From Actinomycetales bacterium Ga0077552 (lineage in GTDB: Bacteria; Actinomycetota; Actinomycetes; Actinomycetales; Microbacteriaceae): a stretch of 9,940 nucleotides of DNA. The DNA is taken from contig LNFD01000360.1 of the NCBI GenBank assembly GCA_001464255.1, positions 1 through 9,940 on the forward strand. Direction: 5' to 3'. Shown in pieces: positions 1 to 5,245 of the stretch (position 1 is its first letter; each line of letters begins with the position of its first letter). The position numbers and the translations under genes were made by a program. The notes under the pieces were generated by a model that was not told where the DNA came from, ran no database searches, and saw only the letters and a list, made by a program, of their open reading frames with translations.

Positions 1-136
1 CGACGGGCGTCTCGATCTCGTCGAAGCCGTGCGCACGGTACACCGAGCGGATGCGCCCGAGCACGCGCTCGCGCGCGGCCTTCTCGGCGGGGAGGATGTC
101 GCGCATCCCCCGCGGGGGCGTCACAGGTGAGGCCAT
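1..136 (-). CDS. hisS: Histidine-tRNA ligase, N-terminal fragment (continues past left edge)
   Basis: Histidyl-tRNA synthetase is a cytoplasmic class II enzyme that charges tRNA-His with histidine using ATP. Only the first 45 codons are in the window. The translation from the ATG at 136 reads M-A-S-P-V-T-P then PRGMRDILPAEKA and, after an arginine-rich helix, HGFDEIETPV. The P-R-G-x-R-D-x-L-P opening and the H-G-F-x-E-I-x-T-P stretch (class II motif 1 region) are hallmarks of HisS N-termini. The start lies 13 bases after the tetR stop on the same strand with no terminator between, so read-through is possible. There is no well-spaced Shine-Dalgarno sequence; a CAGAAT -10-like hexamer at 149-144 would put the transcript start at about 137, so a leaderless mRNA is plausible. 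The catalytic motifs 2 and 3 and the anticodon-binding domain lie outside the window. A HisZ-type paralogue cannot be strictly excluded from the N-terminus alone. Confidence 0.87.
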   Translation of the reverse strand, partial: MASPVTPPRGMRDILPAEKAARERVLGRIRSVYRAHGFDEIETPV

Positions 137-149
137 GGCCTCGATTCTG

Positions 150-752
150 TCACGCGGTCGGCACACCGATCAGCGCGGCGATGCGGTCGCGGTAGGCGTC
201 GACGGCGCGCTCGAAGGCTGCGGTGGCCCCGGCGTCGTCGCGCGTCACCACGAGGTCGATCTGGAAGCCGTAGAGCTGGTCGACGAGGATGCGCGCCTCG
301 ATCGCGGCCTCGGCGGGCTCGACCCCGAGCCGCTCGAGCGCCTGGGCGCCCCACTCGACCCAGCGGGCGTGCACGTCGCGACCGCCCGCGCGCAGCCCCG
401 GATCGGTGACCTCCATGAGCGCGGCCTCGAACTCGAGGCGCAGGAGAGCTCGCGTCGACGGCACGAGGAACCCGAGCCACGAATCGCGGATCGCCGCGAT
501 GTGGGTCTCGAGCGAGGGCTCGACCGCGAGCTCGGCGTCGATGACCTGCTGCTGGCGCGCGGTGACGGCGCGGATGATCTCGATGATCAGCTCATTTCGC
601 GTGCCGAAGTGGTAGACGAGCGTGAACGGGCTCACCCCGAGCGCGTCGGCGAGGGTGCGGAACGTCACCCCCGAGAGCGGATGCTCGCGCAAGTGCTCGA
701 CGATGGCCGCGAGCAGCTCGGGCTTGCGGTCAGGGTCGGTTCGGCGGGCCAT
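150..752 (-). CDS. TetR/AcrR-family transcriptional repressor
   Basis: A 200-residue DNA-binding repressor, of the usual TetR-family length. The N-terminal domain (about residues 10-60) has the classic helix-turn-helix: V-T-F-R-T-L-A-D-A-L-G-V at 29-40, then S-P-F-T-L-V-Y-H-F-G at 41-50 and the family's N-E-L-I at 53-56. Residues about 80-195 form the all-helical ligand-binding and dimerisation domain, which is too variable to name a ligand. The ATG at 752 is the only sensible start: it fits the family's N-terminus and lies exactly where a TTGTAC/TATTTT promoter (787-782 and 764-759, 17-base spacer) would start transcription, giving a leaderless mRNA. A palindromic operator at 760-781 covers this promoter, so the gene very probably represses itself. 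The upstream gene is the convergent-free end of an ABC operon, not a divergently transcribed exporter, so its target is unclear. It may act on the nearby MFS/ABC operon in trans, but no copy of the palindrome is seen at 5227-5246. Confidence 0.93.
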   Translation of the reverse strand: MARRTDPDRKPELLAAIVEHLREHPLSGVTFRTLADALGVSPFTLVYHFGTRNELIIEIIRAVTARQQQVIDAELAVEPSLETHIAAIRDSWLGFLVPSTRALLRLEFEAALMEVTDPGLRAGGRDVHARWVEWGAQALERLGVEPAEAAIEARILVDQLYGFQIDLVVTRDDAGATAAFERAVDAYRDRIAALIGVPTA

Positions 753-758
753 GAAATT

Positions 759-787
759 AAAATAACAAACGTTTGCTATTTGTACAA
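759..787 (-). promoter_or_regulatory. Probable tetR promoter giving a leaderless mRNA
   Basis: On the minus strand a -35 hexamer TTGTAC (787-782), a 17-base spacer and a -10 hexamer TATTTT (764-759) are followed six bases later by the A of the tetR ATG at 752. That puts the predicted transcription start on the start codon. There is no Shine-Dalgarno sequence upstream of this ATG, which agrees with leaderless translation, common in actinobacteria. The region is AT-rich against a very GC-rich background. The operator palindrome fills the spacer, so repression by promoter occlusion is expected. Confidence 0.62.
760..781. promoter_or_regulatory. 22-base palindromic operator, probable TetR binding site
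   Basis: The left half AAATAACAAAC (760-770) and right half GTTTGCTATTT (771-781) are inverted repeats with one mismatched pair (765/776), centred on a perfect CAAACGTTTG core. It starts 8 bases upstream of the tetR ATG and lies between the -35 and -10 of the tetR promoter. Size, symmetry and position match TetR-family operators. Binding here would also cover the -35 of the rightward promoter-like sequence. That the adjacent TetR protein is the ligand is inference. Confidence 0.78.
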
Positions 788-801
788 CCGTTATGTAATA
801 T
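773..801 (+). promoter_or_regulatory. Candidate rightward promoter facing away from tetR
   Basis: On the plus strand TTGCTA (773-778), a 17-base spacer and TAATAT (796-801) form a good sigma-70/SigA-type promoter, with transcription expected to start near 808. Its -35 lies inside the right half of the tetR operator, so the same repressor would silence it. No protein gene follows on this strand: the only ATG just downstream (793) is immediately followed by TAA, and the AGGAG at 809-813 has no start codon at a usable distance. Chance -10 matches are easier in this AT-rich patch, so confidence is moderate. Confidence 0.42.
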
Positions 802-807
802 CTATCT

Positions 808-985
808 CAGGAGCTCGACGCGCGGTCTGCTGCGCCCCGCTCGCTCCTCTCGCTCCCGGCGGTGTCGCCGGGCATGAACGTGGTCGCGCATCGGGGGATG
901 CGCGATCCGCGCGTCGCCACGCGCTCGCCTCGTCGAGCGCGCGACGCAGGGCGCCTTCCGGCATTCGGGTTGCCGGAGGGCGCCC
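808..985 (+). ncRNA. Candidate structured small RNA, four stem-loops (unrecognised)
   Basis: Between the rightward promoter-like sequence and the end of the ABC operon, four stem-loops follow one another: 855-872 (7 bp, GTGT loop), 884-905 (9 bp perfect, GGGG loop; extendable to 882-907 through a G-T pair), 911-947 (6 + 8 bp with a 3-base CCA bulge, 6-base loop) and 949-985 (15 bp). The two non-Watson-Crick positions (883/906 and 956/978) are G-U pairs if plus-strand RNA is made, but A-C mismatches on the minus strand, which slightly favours a rightward RNA. There is no U-tract after 985, and I recognise no known RNA family. The alternative is that these are tandem terminators in the 3' region of the ABC operon. 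Confidence 0.3.
949..985. terminator. Strong GC-rich stem-loop after the ABC permease, probable terminator
   Basis: The arm GGGCGCCTTCCGGCA (949-963) pairs with TGCCGGAGGGCGCCC (971-985) across a 7-base loop: 15 pairs, 14 of them Watson-Crick and one (956/978) a G-U on the plus strand. It begins 18 bases after the stop of the ABC permease on the minus strand, where the four-gene operon should end. Neither strand has a clear T-run after it, as is often so in high-GC actinobacteria. It could equally end a rightward RNA. A second bulged hairpin (911-947) sits one base away and could act as a backup. Confidence 0.6.
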
Positions 986-1003
986 ACCTCCCAGCCCACC
1001 CGC

Positions 1004-2098
1004 TCAGGCGATGCGGCTGCCCGTCGGCAGCGAGCCCGCGGGCGTGCGTGTGCGCGCGATCGCCCCGGCCATCGCCGCGGTCGCGAGCACGAGGTGGATG
1101 AGCAGCCCCACGAACCAGCTCGGCACCGTGCGCTCGAAGATCTGCTGCGGCGTCTCCTGCTGGAAGGCCGCGCCCGGGTCGCCGGAGAGCGCCGCCGCGC
1201 ACTCGTCGGTCACCGAATCGAGGTCGGGTGTCAGCTGCGCACCGCGCACCCCGATCGCGAACTGACCGAACAGGTCTTGCGGGTAGCCGTTGCGATCGAA
1301 GGTCGTCGGCGCGGCATCCGCCAGCACGATGTAGGGGTTCGCGGCGAGGATGCCCCACACGTAGTCGAACCGCGGCACCGGGTAGCTGTAGGTCTCGGGC
1401 TCGAGGCACACGATCTCCTCGGGCAGGCCCGTCACGGGGTCGAACTCGCCGCCGACCGAGTAGTCGATGCCGATGTAGGTCTGCGTCTGCTGCGATTGGA
1501 AGGCCAGCCCGCCGAGCGTGAAGGCGATGAGCGTGCCGATGCTGAGCGCGGCGACGACGAGGTACGTCGTGACGACCGAAAACAGCGGGCGCGAGATGAG
1601 GCCCGAGAGCCCCACCCCGATCGCCGCGACGACGCCGAGCTCGAGCACGAGCACGCCGAGCGAGGCGGCGAGCGTGTCGCCGCGCACTCCCCCGGCGATG
1701 AGCGTGAACAGCAGCGCCGGCAGCGAGGCGGCGAGGAAGGTGAGCGCGACCGTCCAGGCGGCGAGGAACTTGCCGAGCACGATCTGGTTCGCGCTCGCGA
1801 GGGTGACCTGCGTCGTCGCGAGGGTTCCGGCATCGCGGTCGCCGTTGATGGCCGCGCCGCTGATGGCCGGGGTGACGAGCGTGCCGACGAGCAGCACGAA
1901 GAAGATGACGGTCGAGTAGATGCCCGCGCTCTGCGAGACGTCGTTGCCGAAGGCCGCGAGCGAGGCCCACAGCAGCAGCGTCACGATGCCGACGAGCACG
2001 AAGACGACGCTCACGAGCACGACCCACGCGACCGAGCGGATGCGCTGGCGCAGCTCGAGCAGCACGATCGTGCCGAGCGTGTCGAGATAGCGGCTCAT
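1004..2098 (-). CDS. ABC-2-type transporter permease
   Basis: A 364-residue inner-membrane protein, the channel half of a two-gene ABC exporter. Hydrophobic segments lie at about 23-50, 62-84, 108-136, 143-168, 172-200 and 327-348, giving the six-helix ABC-2 plan. After TM2 the stretch N-G-D-R-D-A-G-T-L then A-S-A-N-Q-I-V-L-G-K-F (about 85-111) matches the conserved cytoplasmic loop of ABC-2 permeases of the NatB/NosY type. Between TM5 and TM6 is a long loop (about 201-326), probably extracellular, with two cysteines (C231, C300). The ATG at 2098 overlaps the ATPase stop by 4 bases (ATGA), and AGGGGAG at 2111-2105 is a well-placed ribosome binding site, so the two are translationally coupled. 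It is the last gene of the MFS-mazG-ABC operon. The substrate cannot be read from the sequence. Confidence 0.92.
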   Translation of the reverse strand: MSRYLDTLGTIVLLELRQRIRSVAWVVLVSVVFVLVGIVTLLLWASLAAFGNDVSQSAGIYSTVIFFVLLVGTLVTPAISGAAINGDRDAGTLATTQVTLASANQIVLGKFLAAWTVALTFLAASLPALLFTLIAGGVRGDTLAASLGVLVLELGVVAAIGVGLSGLISRPLFSVVTTYLVVAALSIGTLIAFTLGGLAFQSQQTQTYIGIDYSVGGEFDPVTGLPEEIVCLEPETYSYPVPRFDYVWGILAANPYIVLADAAPTTFDRNGYPQDLFGQFAIGVRGAQLTPDLDSVTDECAAALSGDPGAAFQQETPQQIFERTVPSWFVGLLIHLVLATAAMAGAIARTRTPAGSLPTGSRIA

Positions 2099-3060
2099 CG
2101 CTCGCTCCCCTCGGTCGAGGCCGGAGCCGGATCGGCGCCCGCCGCATCGCCCCGTGCGAGGTCGAGGAAGGTGTGCTCGAGATCGCCGACCGCGGGCCCG
2201 AAGGCGCTGATCGCGACGCCCTCGCCGACGAGCCGCGCGAGCAGCTCGGCCGCCTCGCGCTCGCCGGCGACCGAGACGCTCGTGCCGAGGTGGTCGGTCG
2301 TCGTGCCGGCCAGACCGAGGCGCACGAGTGCGGCCTCGAGCTGCGCGCCGTCGATCGCGCGGATGCGCCAGTCGCGCGCCTGCGCCCGGCTGCGCTCGAC
2401 GCGCTCGGCCGAGGCCGTGACGCCGTGGTCGAGGTACACCGCGGCGTCGGCCATCTCGTCGAGCTCGGCGAGCACGTGGCTCGACACGAGCACGGCGACG
2501 CCCTCGCCGGCGAGACGACGCACGAGCGTGCGCAGCTCGACGCGCGCCGCGGGGTCGAGGCCCGAGGCGGGCTCGTCGAGCAGCAGCACGCTCGGCTCGT
2601 GCACGAGCGCGCGGGCGAGGCTCAGCCGCTGCTTCTGACCGCGGCTCAGCACGCGCGTGGGCTGCTCGGCCTGCGGTTCGAGGCCGACGAGCTCGATGAG
2701 CTGCTGGGCGCGCTCGCGCGATGCCGCGGCGCTCCGCTCGTACAGCCGCCCCGTGATCTCGAGCGTGCGGCGCACGGAGATGCTGCCCCACGACCCCAGC
2801 ACGTCGGGCATCCACCCCATGGCGCTGCGCACCGCCCGCGGATCGGCGACGGGGTCGTGACCGGCGATGCGGATGCTGCCCGCATCGGGCCGCAGCAGCG
2901 TCGCGAGCATGAGCAGCAGGGTCGTCTTGCCCGAGCCGTTGGGGCCGATGAGGGCCGTCACCGATCCGGCGTGCACCTCGAAGCTCGCGTCGCGCACCGC
3001 GTGCACCTCGCCGAACGACCGGGAGACTCCCTCGACCACGATTACTGCCGCAGCGTTCAT
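2095..3060 (-). CDS. ABC transporter ATP-binding protein (CcmA/NatA-like)
   Basis: A 321-residue cytoplasmic ATPase that would drive the permease encoded next to it. Walker A is G-P-N-G-S-G-K-T at 39-46, the signature is L-S-R-G-Q-K-Q-R-L at 138-146, Walker B is V-L-L-L-D-E-P at 158-164 with catalytic E163, the D-loop S-G-L-D is at 166-169 and the H-loop histidine is H195 (S-S-H-V). The Q-loop region reads M-G-W-M-P-D at 81-86, with Asp where Gln is usual. Residues about 220-321 form the C-terminal extension typical of CcmA/NatA-type exporter ATPases. The ATG at 3060 is the only start between the mazG stop and the body of the gene in this frame (a TGA lies at 3072-3070). The gap to mazG is 5 bases with no clear ribosome binding site, implying termination-reinitiation. 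The pair resembles ABC-2 drug, bacteriocin or Na+ exporters; the exact role is unknown. Confidence 0.95.
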   Translation of the reverse strand: MNAAAVIVVEGVSRSFGEVHAVRDASFEVHAGSVTALIGPNGSGKTTLLLMLATLLRPDAGSIRIAGHDPVADPRAVRSAMGWMPDVLGSWGSISVRRTLEITGRLYERSAAASRERAQQLIELVGLEPQAEQPTRVLSRGQKQRLSLARALVHEPSVLLLDEPASGLDPAARVELRTLVRRLAGEGVAVLVSSHVLAELDEMADAAVYLDHGVTASAERVERSRAQARDWRIRAIDGAQLEAALVRLGLAGTTTDHLGTSVSVAGEREAAELLARLVGEGVAISAFGPAVGDLEHTFLDLARGDAAGADPAPASTEGSER

Positions 3061-3065
3061 GAGGG

Positions 3066-3779
3066 TCAGTCAATCACTGCAGGCGGGTCGCCGGGGGAAC
3101 CTCCCGGCGATTCGGCGAGCCGGATGCCCGACTCGAGCTCGGCGAGCGCCGACCGAAGCGCGCGCTCGGCCTCGAGGCCCTGCGCACGCCCGGCCGCGAC
3201 GAGCGCGAGCAGCCGCCGCCCGAGCTCGGCCTCGTCGGTCGGTGCGGGGTCGGCCGGTGCGACCGCCACCCCCAGCCCCTCGGCCTTGCCGAGCAGCTTC
3301 TCGGCGCGCAGGAGCGCCGAGAGCGAGGCGGGCACCCCGTCGAGCACCGAGGTGCGCGCGGGCTTCTCCTGCCGCTTCCAGATCTCCCAGTTCGCCGCGA
3401 CCTCGTCGGCCGTGTCGGCCGTGACATCGCCGAAGACGTGCGGGTGGCGGCCGACCATCTTCGCCGTCGACCGCGCGGCGACATCCTCGATCGTGAAGGG
3501 GTGCTCCGAGCGCGCCGCCGCGATGTCGGCGTGGAACAGCACCTGGTAGAGCACGTCGCCCAGCTCTTCAAGCACGTCGTCGGGGGTGCCGTGCTCGATC
3601 GCCTCGATGAGCTCGTGCGCCTCCTCGACGAGGTAGCGCGTGAGGCTCTCGTGCGTCTGCTCGGCATCCCACGCGCAGCCGCCCGGCGCACGCAGGTGCG
3701 CGAGCACGGCGATCAGCTGGTCGAGGTTCGGGTGCGGCTGCGCGATCGGCAGCTCGACGGGCGGCGCGGGCTCGGTCAT
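3066..3779 (-). CDS. mazG: MazG nucleoside triphosphate pyrophosphohydrolase
   Basis: MazG hydrolyses (d)NTPs, including damaged ones, to the monophosphate and pyrophosphate; this cleans the nucleotide pool in the cytoplasm and needs Mg2+. The 237-residue protein has the family opening C-A-W-D-x-E-Q-T-H-E-S-L (35-46), then metal-ligand motif V-E-E-A-H-E (E52, E53, E56) and E-E-L-G-D (E71, E72, D75), followed by R-H-P-H-V-F-G-D-V (111-119) and W-x-x-x-K (131-135). The C-terminal third (about 155-237) is the shorter helical tail of actinobacterial MazG, without the complete second domain of the E. coli enzyme. The ATG at 3779 overlaps the MFS stop by 4 bases (ATGA). A GGAGG sits only one base before it, too close for ordinary initiation, so coupling to MFS translation is likely. 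mfd, its usual actinobacterial neighbour, lies upstream on the same strand but is separated by four genes. Confidence 0.95.
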   Translation of the reverse strand: MTEPAPPVELPIAQPHPNLDQLIAVLAHLRAPGGCAWDAEQTHESLTRYLVEEAHELIEAIEHGTPDDVLEELGDVLYQVLFHADIAAARSEHPFTIEDVAARSTAKMVGRHPHVFGDVTADTADEVAANWEIWKRQEKPARTSVLDGVPASLSALLRAEKLLGKAEGLGVAVAPADPAPTDEAELGRRLLALVAAGRAQGLEAERALRSALAELESGIRLAESPGGSPGDPPAVID

Positions 3780-5227
3780 GCCTCCATCATGGCCCGCCGG
3801 GCGGGCCGATCGTCGGGCATCGCCGTCGCGAGCACGGCCGTGAGGGCTGCGCAGATCAGCGCCCCGACGAAGACTGCCTGCGCGGCCGGGATGATCGCGA
3901 CCGGGTCGACGGCGGCGCCGGCGCCTTCGCCGAGCACACCCCCGCCGCCCGAGGCGCGGTAGATGGTGTTGGCGACGGCGCCGAAGATCGCGACCGCGAC
4001 GGCCTGCCCCACGGCGCGGGCGAAGAGGTTGGTGCCCGTTACGACGCCGCGCTCGTTCCACTCGACGCTCGCCTGGGCGGCGATGAGCGACGGCGTGGCG
4101 ACGAGTCCGAGCCCGAGGCCGGTGATGAAGCAGGCGATCGCCGAGATCGCGACCGAAGGCGTCGTGGCGAAGGCCGCGAGCAGCCCCGTGCCGGCGAGCA
4201 CGAGCACCATGCCGATGAGCACGGTCGTGCGGAACCCGAGCGTCAGGTAGAACCGCCCCGACGGCGCCGCCGAGATGGGCCAGCCGATCGTGAGCGCCGC
4301 GAGCGCGAGGCCCGCGACGAGCGGTGAGACCCCGAGCGCGGCCTCGAGCGTCACGGGCACGTACGAGGCGAGCCCGATGAGGATGGCGCCGACGCCGACC
4401 GAGACGAGCGTCGTCGTGAGCAGCAGGCGGCGCGAGAACACCCAGCCGGGCAGGATGGGCTCGGCCGCGCGGCGCTCGACCGCGACGAAGGCCACGAGCA
4501 GCAGGCCGCCGAGCCCGAAGGCCACGGCGCTCTGCCACGAGGCCCACGGCCACGACACCCCGCCCTGCAGCACGCCGACGAGCAGCAGCCCGAGCGAGCC
4601 CGTGAGCAGCAGCGCGCCGAGCACGTCGACGCGGTGCGGGCGGTGCTCCACGGTCTCGTGCAGCGAGCGGATGAGCATCCACGCCGCCAGCAGGCACAGG
4701 GGGATGTTGATGAAGAAGATCCAGCGCCACGCGTCGAGCTCGGCGAAGAGGCCGCCGAGCGTCGGGCCGATGACGGCCGAGGCGGCCCAGACGCTCGCGA
4801 TGTAGCCCTGCACCTTCGCGCGCTCCTCGACCGAGTAGATGTCGCCCGCGATCGTGATGGCCATGGGGCCGATCGCGCCGGCGCCGATGCCCTGCACGGC
4901 GCGGAAGGCGATGAGGGCGGGCATGCTCCAGGCGAGGCCGCACAGGATCGAGCCGATGAGGAAGAGCCCGATGCCGATGAGGATGATCGGCTTGCGGCCC
5001 ACCATGTCGCTGAACTTCGCGAACAGCGGCGTCGACACGGCCTGCGCGAGAAGGTAGATCGAGAACAGCCACGGGAACAGCTCGAACGAGCCCAGCTCTT
5101 CGACGAGCGTCGGCACGGCCGTCGCGAGGATGGTCGCGTCGATCGCGACGAGGCCCGTCGTGACCATGATCGCGAGCAGGATGGGGCCGCGCTCGGAGCG
5201 CAGGCCGACGGCGGCTGTCGTGGTCAC
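3776..5227 (-). CDS. MFS transporter, DHA2 / EmrB-QacA drug-exporter family
   Basis: A 483-residue membrane antiporter predicted to expel drugs or other toxic compounds in exchange for protons. Length and hydrophobic pattern fit the 14-helix DHA2 family. TM1 carries the acidic motif A-I-D-A-T-I-L (D30). Loop 2-3 has motif A, A-K-F-S-D-M-V-G-R-K-P (70-80). Motif B is R-A-V-Q-G with R109, and the exporter-specific motif C is G-P-T-L-G-G at 154-159 in TM5. A Gly-rich loop (about 426-438) precedes the last helix. The start is placed at GTG 5227: the frame stays open far upstream, but those codons lie antisense to the CPBP gene and are not transporter-like, while the next internal ATG (residue 21) would cut TM1. 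There is no Shine-Dalgarno sequence; TATCGT at 5240-5235 would give an essentially leaderless mRNA. It is the first gene of a four-gene operon with mazG and the ABC pair. Confidence 0.93.
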   Translation of the reverse strand: MTTTAAVGLRSERGPILLAIMVTTGLVAIDATILATAVPTLVEELGSFELFPWLFSIYLLAQAVSTPLFAKFSDMVGRKPIILIGIGLFLIGSILCGLAWSMPALIAFRAVQGIGAGAIGPMAITIAGDIYSVEERAKVQGYIASVWAASAVIGPTLGGLFAELDAWRWIFFINIPLCLLAAWMLIRSLHETVEHRPHRVDVLGALLLTGSLGLLLVGVLQGGVSWPWASWQSAVAFGLGGLLLVAFVAVERRAAEPILPGWVFSRRLLLTTTLVSVGVGAILIGLASYVPVTLEAALGVSPLVAGLALAALTIGWPISAAPSGRFYLTLGFRTTVLIGMVLVLAGTGLLAAFATTPSVAISAIACFITGLGLGLVATPSLIAAQASVEWNERGVVTGTNLFARAVGQAVAVAIFGAVANTIYRASGGGGVLGEGAGAAVDPVAIIPAAQAVFVGALICAALTAVLATAMPDDRPARRAMMEA

Positions 5228-5233
5228 GTCTGC

Positions 5234-5240
5234 GACGATA
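5234..5240. promoter_or_regulatory. Candidate shared bidirectional -10 for the MFS and CPBP genes
   Basis: Only 18 bases (5228-5245) separate the divergent starts. Read leftward, TATCGT occupies 5240-5235; read rightward, GACGAT occupies 5234-5239, so both -10-like hexamers (xAxxxT) use nearly the same base pairs. Predicted transcription starts are 5228 for the MFS gene (one base before its GTG) and 5246 for the CPBP gene (on its ATG), which makes both leaderless. Neither side has a convincing -35 at 17 bases. Confidence 0.38.
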
Positions 5241-5245
5241 ACCCC

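Noticed and set aside
862..1101. A 79-codon GTG-started frame on the plus strand after the rightward promoter-like sequence, considered as the missing TetR target.
   Set aside because: It has no ribosome binding site at its start, runs through the stem-loops into the antisense of the permease, and gives an Arg/Pro/Ala-rich product with no hydrophobic or domain pattern.
51..1265. A 404-codon open frame on the plus strand across hisS, tetR and the intergenic region.
   Set aside because: It is antisense to recognisable hisS and tetR, its translation is low-complexity Arg/Ala/Gly/Glu-rich as expected of shadow frames in GC-rich DNA, and it has no family motif.
1094..3549. Long open frames (about 460-510 codons) on the plus strand opposite the ABC genes and mazG.
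   Set aside because: The minus-strand proteins carry complete ABC and MazG motifs; the plus-strand translations are charged, repetitive and without known domains. Long antisense frames are a by-product of GC-rich third positions.
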